Notes: generated by a model not told the origin, from the letters alone. Numbered from the stretch's first letter, positions 34,782 through 44,483 are shown. The stretch is DNA of 64,000 nt from Roseovarius sp. M141 (GCF_024355225.1 NZ_VCNH01000008.1:1736001-1800000), one strand, 5' to 3'. A program made the numbers and translations.

Positions 34782-35786
34782 TCAGCGCATCCAGAACCCG
34801 TTGCGCTTGATCGTGTTGCGGATCGCCTGTTCGCGGCGGGGCAGGTCGCCTTGATCGAACAGCGCACGTACCTTCATGCCGCGCCGCTGGTAGATCATCC
34901 GCTTGATCGGTTCGTATTCCTTCAGCACCTTTTTCACGCGGTTATGCGCGGTGACGTGGTGCAGCGCCTCGACCACGTGATCGCCCTCGCGCGCATAAAG
35001 CAGCGGCAGCAGGCGATAATGGCAGGTCACGGCGCCGTCCAGATACCCGCCCGGCAGGGTGTCGCGCCCGCCGCCCAGCGAATGGATCACCAGCGGCAGC
35101 GCAACCTGATCCAGCCACGGATCCATCTCCTGGCAGATCAGTTCGGGTGGGGGATCGTCGCGGATCGCCAGTGTATAATCTAGGAAACGCTGGCCAAAGA
35201 TCTGCGGGCATTCATAGTAGAAAAAGCCGGCGTTGAAATAAAGGTAGCGTTTCCAATACTCGTCGGGCTGCGACAGATCGAGTGAGCTGTCATAGTCCAG
35301 CCCGAACTTGTCATAGAGCGATTTCCAGATTGCGCCGTATCCCGGGCCATATAGCTCGGGTTTGGGCCAAGTTCCCTCGCGGCGCAGGGACGCGCTGGGC
35401 CGGGCGAAATCGAACGGCACGGCGGCCAGATCGCCGGTGACCAGCGTATCGGTGTCAAAGAAGACGAACGGTTCGCCCGGCGGCAGGGCGGCCAGCGCCT
35501 CGATCTTGTTGCCATAGGGGTAGCTGTGCCCGAAATGCTGGTTGTCAAAAGGCAGGATTTCGGCGCCCAGTTCTGTCAGCAGGGTGCAGGTCTCAGTGCC
35601 GCGAATGCGCGGATCGCTCGGCCACAGGGGGCTGGGCTGGGGTTCGGCCACGAACAGGCGGCCAGTGAAATCAGGGCTGTAGCTGCGCAGGGACAGACAG
35701 AACAGCAACGCCTCGTATTGCAGGCGGCCCCCCTGTCCGACGATCATCACGTTGAAATCGGGGCTGCGGGTGGGCTGGTTGGCCAT
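34782..35786 (-). CDS. Glycosyltransferase-like protein, function unknown
   Basis: A 334-residue protein with features of a nucleotide-sugar-dependent transferase: a GT-A-like N-terminus (FNVMIVGQGGRLQYEALLFCLSLRSYSP) and a DxD motif at D111-D113 (FVFFDTDTLVTGDL). The rest (WKRYLYFNAGFFYYECPQIFGQRFLDYTLAIRDDPP) also looks like the acceptor-side region of such enzymes. I cannot name the sugar or acceptor. The start MANQPTRSPD is used; upstream residues in the frame lack character. It precedes metY on the same strand with 109 bases between, so a shared role is doubtful. Confidence 0.65.
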   Translation of the reverse strand: MANQPTRSPDFNVMIVGQGGRLQYEALLFCLSLRSYSPDFTGRLFVAEPQPSPLWPSDPRIRGTETCTLLTELGAEILPFDNQHFGHSYPYGNKIEALAALPPGEPFVFFDTDTLVTGDLAAVPFDFARPSASLRREGTWPKPELYGPGYGAIWKSLYDKFGLDYDSSLDLSQPDEYWKRYLYFNAGFFYYECPQIFGQRFLDYTLAIRDDPPPELICQEMDPWLDQVALPLVIHSLGGGRDTLPGGYLDGAVTCHYRLLPLLYAREGDHVVEALHHVTAHNRVKKVLKEYEPIKRMIYQRRGMKVRALFDQGDLPRREQAIRNTIKRNGFWMR

Positions 35787-36034
35787 GTCATTCCTGCTCT
35801 GGCGATCTTGTTTTGCGCTACTATAGGGCGCGCAATTCCGGGACAGAAGGGAAACATGCCATCGGCGTTGCCGCAAGGGATGACATAGCCCTCACCGGCG
35901 CTACCGCATGATTGGCTGATGCGATTGGCCGCATTGACGCCGACCCCCGCCCGTCCGATGGATTCCTGACCGGGGCGCGCGGCGTGAGCTGGTTCGGCAA
36001 AGCAGCGCCCCCCTGACAGAACACAGGAGCGGTC

Positions 36035-36541
36035 ATGAAAATTGCAAGCGTCACTTCGCCCAACAGGGGCGGAACCGATCAACTACTGTCCGACGTCGCT
36101 GGCCGGTTGCACGAACAGGGCGTGCCGCTCGCCGGTATCGTCAAGGATGTCGGCTATGCGAGTGGCTTTGAGAATGGCTGCGACATGAAGGTGCGCGTTC
36201 TGCCATGCGGGCCGGTAATCAAGATCACGCAAGAGCTTGGAGCCGGCTCCGACGCCTGTCGGCTTGACCCCGGCGCGATCGCGCAGGCAGTCGCCACCGT
36301 CGAGCAGGGCGCGTTCCACGATGCCGACTTGTTCATCCTTAACAAATTCGGCCCCGAAGAAGCGGTCGGGCGCGGGTTTTGCGCCGCTATCGGCACCGCG
36401 CTGGAGCGTGACATTCCGGTGCTGGTCGGTTTGAGTGAAGCAAACAAAGCAGCCTTCGATGCCTTCTCTGGCGGGCTTGCCACGGCGCTTGCGCCGCAGC
36501 CCGACGCGATCCTTGCGTGGTTTCGGGAGGCAGGGCGCTAA
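36035..36541 (+). CDS. DUF2478 family protein
   Basis: A 168-residue protein matching DUF2478 (KIASVTSPNRGGTDQLLSDVAGRLHEQGVPLAGIVKDV; DLFILNKFGPEEAVGRGFCAAIGTALERDIPVLVGLSEA). The fold looks like a NTPase of the nucleoside-kinase type, with an eroded P-loop: the expected GxGKT is SPNRGGTD. Family members often lie near molybdenum or nitrogen metabolism genes, but none is here. The start is well supported by ACAGGAGCGGTC. It stands alone. Confidence 0.8.
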   Translation: MKIASVTSPNRGGTDQLLSDVAGRLHEQGVPLAGIVKDVGYASGFENGCDMKVRVLPCGPVIKITQELGAGSDACRLDPGAIAQAVATVEQGAFHDADLFILNKFGPEEAVGRGFCAAIGTALERDIPVLVGLSEANKAAFDAFSGGLATALAPQPDAILAWFREAGR

Positions 36542-36728
36542 AGCATTTCGCGCCGGGGCGGCTGACGATATGCTCAAAGCGTAGACGATCTTGCCCGTCC
36601 CGGACGGTTCATTCGCGGACTGCACAGCAAAATTGCGCCGCGACGCTACCGGCCCCCGCCTTTGATGTAAAGCGTGGGCCGATAGGTATTCCGTCGCAAT
36701 AATGGGCCGTCAGAACGTTTGCGCAGGC

Positions 36729-37970
36729 TCAGGCCTTATGCCATTCCCGGTCGCCTTGCGCGTCCTTTACGCGTGTGGGCAGGCCGATTTGGTCAAGCAG
36801 TGAAAACAACGGCTTGGGGTCAAGTTCTTCGACGTTTACCATCGCCCCGGTGTCATATGTGCCATCGGCGATCAGCATGGCCATAGCCACCGGAGGCACA
36901 CCGGCTGTATACGAGATGCCCTGGCTTCCGACCTCGGTATATGCGTCCTTGTGGTCGGCCACGTTGTAGACAAAAACCTCCACGTCCTGACCGTTCTTTG
37001 TGCCCTTGACCAGATCACCGATGCACGTCTTGCCGGTGTAGTTGGGGGCAAGGGTGGACGGATCCGGCAACACGGCCTTGACCACTTTGAGCGGCACGAC
37101 TTCCAACCCTTCGGCAGTCACCACCGGTTGTTCCGACAACAGCCCCAGATTTTGGAGAACCGTGAACACGTTGATATAGTGGTCTCCGAACCCCATCCAG
37201 AACCGGACATCGGCCTGCGGATAATTGGCCGCCAGCGAATGGACCTCGTCATGGCCGGACATATAGGCCTTTTGCTTGCCCACGACGGGCAAATCCCACT
37301 CGCGGCCCACCTCGAACATCTTGTTCTCCTGCCAGCCCCCCTGCTGCCAGCTGTAAACGGTGCCGGTGAATTCGCGGAAGTTGATCTCGGGGTCGAAGTT
37401 GGTCGAGAAGTATTTGCCATGGCTGCCGGCGTTGATGTCGACGATGTCGATCGACGTGACCTCGTCCATGAACTGATCCACGGCAAAGCGGGCGAATGCG
37501 TTGACCATGCCGGGATCGAATCCCGCACCAAGGATTGCGGTCACGCCAGCCTTGGCGCAGTCCTCGCGCCGTTTCCATTCGTAATTGGCGTACCAGGGCG
37601 GGGTTTCGCAGATCTTGGCCGGGTCTTCGTGGATCGCGGTGTCGATATAGGCGGCGCCGGTGCGGATGCAGGCCTCAAGCACGGTCATGTTCACGAAGGG
37701 AGAGCCGACGTTGATCACGATCTGCGCGCCGGTCTGTTGCAACAGCGCCTCGACCGCGTCGCTGTCCATGGCGTCGACGGCATGGGCCTTGAACACGCCG
37801 TCCTGTTTCATCGCCGATTTGTCATGCACGCTTTGAATGATCGCTTCGCATTTCGAAACCGTGCGGCTGGCGATATGCAACTCGCCCAGCACGTCATTGT
37901 TTTGCGCGCATTTATGCGCCACGACCTGCGCGACGCCGCCTGCACCGATGATAAGAACATTGCGTTTCAT
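36729..37970 (-). CDS. Carboxynorspermidine dehydrogenase (saccharopine dehydrogenase family)
   Basis: A 413-residue NAD(P)-dependent enzyme with an N-terminal Rossmann motif (KRNVLIIGAGGVAQVVAHKCAQ) and saccharopine-dehydrogenase core (ILGAGFDPGMVNAFARFAVDQF). It would condense aspartate semialdehyde with putrescine or diaminopropane to form carboxyspermidine/carboxynorspermidine. The assignment rests on the gene 30 bases upstream, nspC, whose product decarboxylates that compound. The pair is the alternative bacterial polyamine route that avoids S-adenosylmethionine decarboxylase. The strong family similarity alone would not separate it from lysine-pathway enzymes. Confidence 0.88.
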   Translation of the reverse strand: MKRNVLIIGAGGVAQVVAHKCAQNNDVLGELHIASRTVSKCEAIIQSVHDKSAMKQDGVFKAHAVDAMDSDAVEALLQQTGAQIVINVGSPFVNMTVLEACIRTGAAYIDTAIHEDPAKICETPPWYANYEWKRREDCAKAGVTAILGAGFDPGMVNAFARFAVDQFMDEVTSIDIVDINAGSHGKYFSTNFDPEINFREFTGTVYSWQQGGWQENKMFEVGREWDLPVVGKQKAYMSGHDEVHSLAANYPQADVRFWMGFGDHYINVFTVLQNLGLLSEQPVVTAEGLEVVPLKVVKAVLPDPSTLAPNYTGKTCIGDLVKGTKNGQDVEVFVYNVADHKDAYTEVGSQGISYTAGVPPVAMAMLIADGTYDTGAMVNVEELDPKPLFSLLDQIGLPTRVKDAQGDREWHKA

Positions 37971-38000
37971 GTATTCAAAAACCTCGTGTATTTGCCAGTG

Positions 38001-39095
38001 TCAGGACAGGGCGGATTTGAAATCCTCGTAGTTGAAATCGCGCACCTTTGTGATGCTGCCGTCCAGTTCGCGGATGGCGATGCCGGGCATCTTCACGCCG
38101 TTGAACCAGTTCTTCTTGACCATCGTATAGCCGGCGGCGTCCTGAAACGAAATCCGGTCGCCCGATTTCAGCGGCGCGTCGAACCGAAACTCGCCAAAGA
38201 TATCCCCCGCAAGGCAGGATTTGCCGCAGATCATCCAGTCATGCGCGCCCGTGTCGGGGGTGATTTTCGCGGGTTCACGATAGATCAGCAGATCCAGCAT
38301 ATGCGCTTCGATCGAACTGTCGACGATGGCCAGATTCTTGCCGTTGAAAAGCGTGTCCAGAACCGTGACCTCAAGCGTGGCGGCCCCGGTGATCGCCGCT
38401 TCGCCGGGTTCAAGGTAGACCTGCACATCGAAGGTCGCCGCAAAGCGCCGGAGCCGCTCTGCCAGACGGTCCAGCGGATAATCCGCACCGGTAAAGTGGA
38501 TACCGCCGCCCAGACTGACCCAGCCCATCCGGTGCAATGTTTCGCCAAACTTTTCTTCGATCAGCGTCAGCATCTGATCGAAACGGTCGAAATCATCGTT
38601 CTCGCAGTTATTGTGGAACATCAGCCCGCTGATGCGGTCCGCCACTGCGGCGATCTGCGCCGGATCATGTTCGCCCAGACGGCTGAAGGGACGCGCGGGG
38701 TCCGCCAGATCGAACTCGGAGGTGGACACGCCGGGATTTACCCGCAAGCCACGAATATGGCCTTGTGAGACGGCGTCGAACCTGTCCAACTGTCCGATGG
38801 AATTAAACAGGATCTTGTCGCAACTGGCCAGCACCTCGGCGATCTCGTGATCGGCATAGGCAACGGAATAGGCGTGGGTTTCGCCGCCGAATTTTTCGTA
38901 GCCCAACTTGACCTCATAGAGCGAAGAGGAGGTCGATCCGTCCATATATTGCGCCATGACATCAAACACTGACCACGTGGCAAAGCACTTCAGCGCCAGC
39001 AGCGATTTAGCCCCTGAGGCATCTCGCAGCCATGCGATCTTTTGCAGGTTCGTCAAAAGCCGTGACTTGTCGATCAGATAGAAGGGGGTTTGCAA
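38001..39095 (-). CDS. nspC: Carboxynorspermidine decarboxylase
   Basis: A 364-residue PLP decarboxylase of the alanine-racemase-like fold. LQTPFYLIDKSRLLTNLQKIAWLRDASGAKSLLALKCFATWSVF contains the PLP lysine (ALKCFA); the C-terminal MICGKSCLAGDIFGEF has the conserved cysteine-bearing segment. I place the start at TTG 39095, because GAGAGGA lies seven bases upstream and family members begin at LQTP/MQTP. The longer ATG-started frame adds 54 residues of poor character. It is co-transcribed with the dehydrogenase gene and makes spermidine or norspermidine. Confidence 0.88.
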   Translation of the reverse strand: MQTPFYLIDKSRLLTNLQKIAWLRDASGAKSLLALKCFATWSVFDVMAQYMDGSTSSSLYEVKLGYEKFGGETHAYSVAYADHEIAEVLASCDKILFNSIGQLDRFDAVSQGHIRGLRVNPGVSTSEFDLADPARPFSRLGEHDPAQIAAVADRISGLMFHNNCENDDFDRFDQMLTLIEEKFGETLHRMGWVSLGGGIHFTGADYPLDRLAERLRRFAATFDVQVYLEPGEAAITGAATLEVTVLDTLFNGKNLAIVDSSIEAHMLDLLIYREPAKITPDTGAHDWMICGKSCLAGDIFGEFRFDAPLKSGDRISFQDAAGYTMVKKNWFNGVKMPGIAIRELDGSITKVRDFNYEDFKSALS

Positions 39096-39417
39096 GGCAA
39101 TATCCTCTCGGTGGGCCCATGCTTCATAGCGGGGCGTTCCGATTAGAATATATCGCTGGGTAAGGCAAATCATCATGGACACCTGAAAAGCGACAGGCAT
39201 TGATGAAACGGTATTTTTCTCAGCGGTTTGATCACTGGCGTAGTGCGGATTATGCACCGATCCGGAGGCATTTTAGGGGCGCAGGTCAGTTTGAACCAAA
39301 GCGTGGATCATTTACTAGAATCGACGGCGCAGAGCGCATAGACTGTAGAGGATGACTTGGAAAACTGAGAGCCGATTGCCGACGTCCATTTTTCAAAAAC
39401 GGGAGGCCTGAAATAAA
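39096..39417. other. Divergent promoter region, no gene seen
   Basis: These 322 bases separate nspC (minus) and the ExeA-like gene (plus). AT content rises at about 39140-39250, where promoters for both units are likely. The right end has GGGAGG, a ribosome site for the GTG start at 39418. No other feature was found. Confidence 0.5.
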
Positions 39418-41154
39418 GTGCCTGACGTATTTGATCGCGATATCAGACCTTTTGCAGTCGCGCCGGACGCCAACTCCATGGTCCCGGTCAGACCGCATAA
39501 AACTGTTTGCGACGCGTTGATCAAGGCGATTGAAGGGCCGCGGATAAACGCCCTGGTGACGGGCGATTGGGGAAGCGGCAAGACGCTGATTGCCCAGTCG
39601 ATCCTGGATCGCTACGCGGATCGAGATCGAGTACAGATCGCATTTCCGATGAATTGCCCTGAGACCAAAGACGACGTCATCACCAATTTCGCGCGTCAGC
39701 TGCAAGACGCGCAAGTCAAGCCCTCCGCAGCATGGGACAGCGTCGCGAGCGCGCTTGGGCAAGCGAAATCAGCAGGCGTAAAAACCCTTTTGATGGTGGA
39801 TGAGGCGCAGGCCCTGTCGCCGTCTGCTGGCGAAGGTTTTGCCCGTCTGGCCCAATATTCACGCGCGAACGATCTCGACCTGCATCTTGTCCTTTTTGGT
39901 CAAACCGAATTTGGAGAAACCCTGAAGCGCGCCGAGTTTGCGAGGCTGAACAGCCTCATCACGCTCAGGCTTCATATTGACGGACTGGCTGACGGCGAAA
40001 CCAAGGACTACGTCACAGAACGGCTTCGTCTTGCCGGTGTCGCCGCCCCGGTTTTCAGCGATGAGGCCCTACAGCTGATCGAAGATGCATGCCACGGAAA
40101 CCCACGCCGCATAAGCAAGCTGTGCGAGATACTCCTTTTCCTCGCGAGGGGGGCAGACCTTTCCTATATCGATGGCAGATTTACACGACACGTTCTGATC
40201 AACAATGTGTCGCCGGAAAATATGAGCCTCACAAAGGCAGTCGTCGAATTGGACGATACTGAGCTTGCGGCGGACGTTCTGAAAGACCTCGACAAGGAAA
40301 AGCCCGCGAATATCGAACCGCCGGCGACACCCGCGATCAACACACCACATGAGACGGTCAGTGTCGTACCGCCGCGCGAAACGGGCGTGGTGAATGCCCC
40401 TGAGCGGATGGCCGAAGATGTCGCATCTCAGACCGCGCGAAACTGGATCAAACCTGCCTTCGGGGTCGCCGTTGCCGCAGGCTTGGCCGGTGTCTTGTTC
40501 GTCTCCATACCCACACTTCAGCCTGACACGTTGATACCGCTCAAAGGATCTGACGACCCGGCAACCGCGGGTGAACAGGTGATCACTGCCGCAGCTGAAA
40601 ATCTGTCCGATCTGCCATCACCTGATGTCCCCGCCCGATATCTTGGCCCGGATGTCCTGCCCGCTGACAGTGGCGCAGATCAGGACGGCGATGCGGATTT
40701 TTTACAAGCTATCGAGTCCGATAGTCTGCAACAGGCTGCGATCCTGTTCTCTTTGGCGGCGCTGCATGGGCATGGGGCGGCGGCTACATATCTGGGCCAA
40801 CTTTATGCCACCGGCGATGGCGTCGTATTTTCGCCGATAGTCGCCGCCCGATGGGACGCCGTCGCAAACGGCGAACGTGATCGCGGCGCCCTGTCCGCGA
40901 CTGATGATGCCCAAGTAAGCGCGCCATCAAGCGAACCCCTCTTTGCGCGGGTGTCCGGGGGCAAGCTGGATCTCGTTTGGGACGGAGCCGCCGATAGCTT
41001 TCGCGTCGAACTGGCTGACGCGGATGGTGGCATGATTGGTTACTTTGAAACGCCTTTGACGGCAGCCCGGATTGATCTGGCAGAAGGGGCGACCGCTTGG
41101 CGCGTCCGCGCCGACAGCCGTCCCTTCAGTGCCTGGCTCCCGATCGCAAATTAG
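39418..41154 (+). CDS. ExeA-like AAA+ ATPase with C-terminal Sel1-like and beta domain
   Basis: A 578-residue protein. Residues 1-275 are an ExeA/general-secretion-pathway-A type ATPase: Walker A GDWGSGKT (49-56), Walker B TLLMVDEAQAL (about 123-133), and a C-lobe with GNPRRISKLCEILLFLA. One membrane helix follows at about 345-365 (FGVAVAAGLAGVLFVSI). The periplasmic part has one Sel1-like repeat (LFSLAALHGHGAAATYLGQLYATGDGV) and a beta-sandwich-like end (FARVSGGKLDLVWDGAADSFRVELADADGGMIGYFETP). The GTG start has GGGAGG upstream. ExeA relatives in exopolysaccharide loci help export or wall remodelling, which suits the glycan genes downstream. Confidence 0.85.
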   Translation: MPDVFDRDIRPFAVAPDANSMVPVRPHKTVCDALIKAIEGPRINALVTGDWGSGKTLIAQSILDRYADRDRVQIAFPMNCPETKDDVITNFARQLQDAQVKPSAAWDSVASALGQAKSAGVKTLLMVDEAQALSPSAGEGFARLAQYSRANDLDLHLVLFGQTEFGETLKRAEFARLNSLITLRLHIDGLADGETKDYVTERLRLAGVAAPVFSDEALQLIEDACHGNPRRISKLCEILLFLARGADLSYIDGRFTRHVLINNVSPENMSLTKAVVELDDTELAADVLKDLDKEKPANIEPPATPAINTPHETVSVVPPRETGVVNAPERMAEDVASQTARNWIKPAFGVAVAAGLAGVLFVSIPTLQPDTLIPLKGSDDPATAGEQVITAAAENLSDLPSPDVPARYLGPDVLPADSGADQDGDADFLQAIESDSLQQAAILFSLAALHGHGAAATYLGQLYATGDGVVFSPIVAARWDAVANGERDRGALSATDDAQVSAPSSEPLFARVSGGKLDLVWDGAADSFRVELADADGGMIGYFETPLTAARIDLAEGATAWRVRADSRPFSAWLPIAN

Positions 41155-41168
41155 CGCAGCGGACTATT

Positions 41169-42212
41169 TCAGCAGCCAATGGTCGCGCAAATTCGGGATT
41201 TGTAAGCCTCGTTTGCGGCATTGTCGGGCGTGGTGGCCTGCGGTGCGGTGCAGGAAGATTGGTAGCTTCCCGTCAGGCCCGTATTCACGCAGTCACCGAT
41301 TTGCCAGCCGGGCGGGATGGCGTTCAGATCGACTTGCTGCCATTTCGGGTGCCCGTTTTCCTGCAAATCCGAGAACCGGGAAATGATCTGGTGCGATACC
41401 TCCGCGACAGCTTCACAGCTTTGCGCGTTATAGCTATTGCGTCTGGGGTTGTATTCGTAGGTCATAAGCACGGCTTTGACCGCGACCACACTCAGCGGTT
41501 CCGGCTGGAAGGCATAGGTCCCGGCGGGAATTTCGGCTGGCGTATAGACCGCCTGCAAGACAGGATCAGTGATGGGCAAAAGATGATAGGCGGCGGGGTC
41601 TATTTCTGTATTTGAGAATATGCTCGTCGGTGCGCCCGCGACATAGAAGAACGCGTCGATTTCGCCTGACTTGAGCTGCGCCATCGATTCGTCTGGCCCG
41701 ATAGTGACCGTCTCAGCCGGTTTGATGCCAAGCAGTTCCAATAGCAGAGACGCCGTCAGATAGGTGCCACTGTCTTCCACCCCGATGGCGACCCGCCGTC
41801 CGTTCAGACCTTGCGGATCTGCGATGTCACTTTTTGCAAGAATGTGAACTTCTTCATTGTAGAGCGGGAAAGCGATGCGCACCCCTGCAATCGCGCGCGC
41901 GATATCCTTGTCGCCAGCCGAGTAGGTTTGCAGGTATTCCAGAACATCGCTCTGGACGATCCCGAATTGCGTCGATCTTCTTTTGCGGACGCCCAGGAAG
42001 TTTTCAAGCGAACCGGCGCTCTCGACCACGTTCAAAGTCTGGCCGCAATCCTCCATCAGGCCGGAAATATCGCGTCCGATCTGGATGTAGGTTCCGGTTG
42101 GCCCACCTGTCAAAATATTCTGTTCCAGATCCTGCGCCTGGAGTCCATTCGTCGCACCAATCGTTGTGCATAGGATTACGGCTGACAGTCTGATCAATCG
42201 ATGTAGGTTCAA
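41169..42212 (-). CDS. TAXI-family TRAP transporter solute-binding protein
   Basis: A 347-residue periplasmic binding protein with an N-terminal signal peptide (hydrophobic IRLSAVILCTTIGATNGLQAQ). The TAXI core is ILTGGPTGTYIQIGRDISGL, then GVEDSGTYLTASLLLELLGI and AFFYVAGAPTSIFSN. TAXI proteins usually feed a fused TRAP permease, and none is encoded nearby. The TTG start has a strong GAAGGAAAG upstream. It follows the coiled-coil gene by 28 bases, so the pair form an operon. A C-terminal extension with several cysteines (SSCTAP..., ICATIGC) is unusual. Confidence 0.88.
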   Translation of the reverse strand: MNLHRLIRLSAVILCTTIGATNGLQAQDLEQNILTGGPTGTYIQIGRDISGLMEDCGQTLNVVESAGSLENFLGVRKRRSTQFGIVQSDVLEYLQTYSAGDKDIARAIAGVRIAFPLYNEEVHILAKSDIADPQGLNGRRVAIGVEDSGTYLTASLLLELLGIKPAETVTIGPDESMAQLKSGEIDAFFYVAGAPTSIFSNTEIDPAAYHLLPITDPVLQAVYTPAEIPAGTYAFQPEPLSVVAVKAVLMTYEYNPRRNSYNAQSCEAVAEVSHQIISRFSDLQENGHPKWQQVDLNAIPPGWQIGDCVNTGLTGSYQSSCTAPQATTPDNAANEAYKSRICATIGC

Positions 42213-42240
42213 TTCGATCTTTCCTTCACATTAGGGCTGT

Positions 42241-43791
42241 TCAGCACCGGCGCAAATTGCGCATGAGCGACACGAGCGTTTGGCGGTTGATGGTATTGAA
42301 TACAGACGCAAGCGCGTCGTGGGTGCAGGTTCCGTCGACTAGCAGACGTTCCAATTCGCTGCGCTGCTGGGCGGTCGCCCCCCCCAGACCCGGAGCAATC
42401 CTGAGGGCGTTTCGAACGGCATTTGGGGCACGCGGGTTCAGCGCCATCGCCGGGCTTGATGCGGCTGGCATTGCCTGTGTTTCAGCGGGTTTGGCCGGAT
42501 TTTGTACAGCAGGCTGCTGAGTGGCAAGCGCGGATAGCTCCGCCTGAGCCTGCGCGATCTGATCGCGTGTGTCAGCCAACGTCGCCTTGTCTTCCTCGAT
42601 CAGCGCCGAAAGCAGTTCGAGTTCCGTAAGCGCCGCATTTCGGGCCGTGTCATCCACCTCGGCCTCGGCCAACCGTGCCTGCAACGTCTTTAATTTCGCC
42701 TCCGCGTCTTCGTGTTCCTGAAGAAGCGCAGCAACTTCGGCCTCTGCCTCGGTTGTGGATTGCGCCGATTGCTGCTGCGCCGCGTCACGCTGCCCCTTGA
42801 GGTCGTCCAGCGCAGTCTGCATGCCTGCAACTTCGCCTGACAGCCCCCCTTTTGCCTCGCGTAACTGGTCCACGTCTGCGGCTAGAAGGCGCTGCTCGTT
42901 TTGCATCTTTTCAATTGCGGCTTTCAGTGCCTCACTTTCGGCTGTCATCGCCTTCATGTCTTGTGTCACCGCTTCAAGCGTCGACTGCGCTGCCTCCTTC
43001 TGGCCCGTCAGATCTGCGAGCTGTTGCGTGGCTTGCGACTTTGCGTCTGCAAGATCAGAAGCCTCGGCCTTCAATGATGTCAATTCTTCCTGGGCCGAAG
43101 CAAGGGAGTCATTGGCATTGGCAAGATCAGCCTCCCGCTTGGAAATTTCGGCTGTCAGATCGTCGCGTCTGGTTTCCATCGCCAGAAGATTGTCGGTCGC
43201 CGCAGATAAATCGGACTCCGCTGTCGCCAGTGCAGCCTTGGCATCGCGGGTGTCCTGCTGTGTCGCGTCAAGATCCGCACGTGCCTGTGCCAGCGCCTGC
43301 TCTGCTGCGCGCAGCTGCTCGGAGAGCTTCTGAAACTGGCCCTCGGCGGCCTCTTGCTGCTTCAATAGCTCGTCAATTTGTGGCTGGACGTTATCTTGTG
43401 CGGATTGGGCCTGCTCGGATGCACTCAGGGCAGCGGCAAGCGCGGCCTCGACTTCGGCAAGCTGACTGGTGCGATCTTCGAACGCGGCTTCAGCCTGCTT
43501 GACGCTTTCGGATGCACCCTGCTGTCGCTGGACGGCCTGCTCGGTATCCGCCTGTATCTTTTCCAGCTCCAGCTGTGCCTCTTCAAGAGCAGCGGTGACA
43601 CTTTCCAACTGCTCTTCGGCTGATGCGGATTTTGCTTCCAGATCAACGATGACGCGGCGATATGCACGCGCGCGCTCTGACAGCTGGCTTTCGCTTTCGA
43701 CCGCCGTCTCCTGCTGAGAAAATGCGAGTGTCGGTGAAAGCGACACGGCGAACATTATAACAGCACAGGTGAGCCGGAGGCCTTCGGCCAT
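42241..43791 (-). CDS. Exported long coiled-coil protein
   Basis: A 516-residue protein with a signal peptide (LTCAVIMFAVSLSPTLAFSQ) followed by ~380 residues of heptad-rich, Ala/Glu/Gln-dense coiled coil (about 30-410, for example RVIVDLEAKSASAEEQLESVTAALEEAQLELEKIQADTEQ). A Pro-rich linker and a C-terminal ~70-residue helical domain (NAVRNALRIAPGLGGATAQQRSELERLLVDGTCTHDALASVFNTINRQTLVSLMRNLRRC) end it. I know no function; it may be a periplasmic scaffold. It is the first gene of the operon with the TAXI protein. Confidence 0.82.
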   Translation of the reverse strand: MAEGLRLTCAVIMFAVSLSPTLAFSQQETAVESESQLSERARAYRRVIVDLEAKSASAEEQLESVTAALEEAQLELEKIQADTEQAVQRQQGASESVKQAEAAFEDRTSQLAEVEAALAAALSASEQAQSAQDNVQPQIDELLKQQEAAEGQFQKLSEQLRAAEQALAQARADLDATQQDTRDAKAALATAESDLSAATDNLLAMETRRDDLTAEISKREADLANANDSLASAQEELTSLKAEASDLADAKSQATQQLADLTGQKEAAQSTLEAVTQDMKAMTAESEALKAAIEKMQNEQRLLAADVDQLREAKGGLSGEVAGMQTALDDLKGQRDAAQQQSAQSTTEAEAEVAALLQEHEDAEAKLKTLQARLAEAEVDDTARNAALTELELLSALIEEDKATLADTRDQIAQAQAELSALATQQPAVQNPAKPAETQAMPAASSPAMALNPRAPNAVRNALRIAPGLGGATAQQRSELERLLVDGTCTHDALASVFNTINRQTLVSLMRNLRRC

Positions 43792-44483
43792 GCGTGAGTC
43801 TCCAAAAAAAGATGCTTCAATAGATTAAAAGATGATCGATTGTTAACTATTTTTCAACACTTAATATTTTTGCGCATCGCGCGGCGCGATATTATACAAT
43901 GCTGACAGGAACTGTTTTGTGACGACAATTTGACAGGCGGATGACATAGGACCGGTCCCGCGCCAGACCCCAAATGCGCCAGTCTATCCGTTCAGAGCGG
44001 CTTGCGGTCGCGTTCCGCGATCTTCGCTTCGTCAGGGCGGAAAGGACGTGGGCACAGCGATAAGGGGGCAGCGTCCAACCGGCGACGATCAGGCAGATGG
44101 ACTGCGGTGCGATACCGAAGGGTCAAGGATCTTCGATGCGGGTCGCATCTACGACCCAAACCAAACCCTTCTATAGGAAGCTACGAAAATATCCCGCGTC
44201 CATAGAAACGTAATTCAGGAAATCCCTGCGCTTGATCGGTTGCAGGGGGAGATCGAATTGATCAGCGATCAAAACTGCGGAACATATTGAAAGATTCAAT
44301 TGAAAGCCAAGCTCCGATGAGAAACAAGGATTCTGTTCCCAAAGTTACGAAAATGTTTCGGAAAGCGACTATTCACAACGCGTCCAAGCGAGTCTTGGAG
44401 CCGGCTTGACTGCGGGCATTGTGGCGTGCCTCTATTCTTTCGGCCAGTAGGATTCAATATTGCCGCAGGTTGCGTAAAATGCA
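43792..44483. other. AT-rich intergenic region before the peptide synthetase
   Basis: About 690 bases without a supported gene. Two AT-rich zones flank a GC-rich middle: 43805-43930 (with TTAACTATTTTTCAACACTT and the palindrome ATCGCGCGGCGCGAT) and 44260-44490. The first probably carries the promoter of the coiled-coil operon, the second that of the peptide synthetase. The middle (44000-44170) has a frame of no family character; it may be a decayed gene, but I cannot identify it. Confidence 0.5.

Noticed and set aside
36951..38768. 605-codon plus-strand frame opposite the polyamine genes
   Set aside because: Complement of two well-identified enzymes; no matching motifs.
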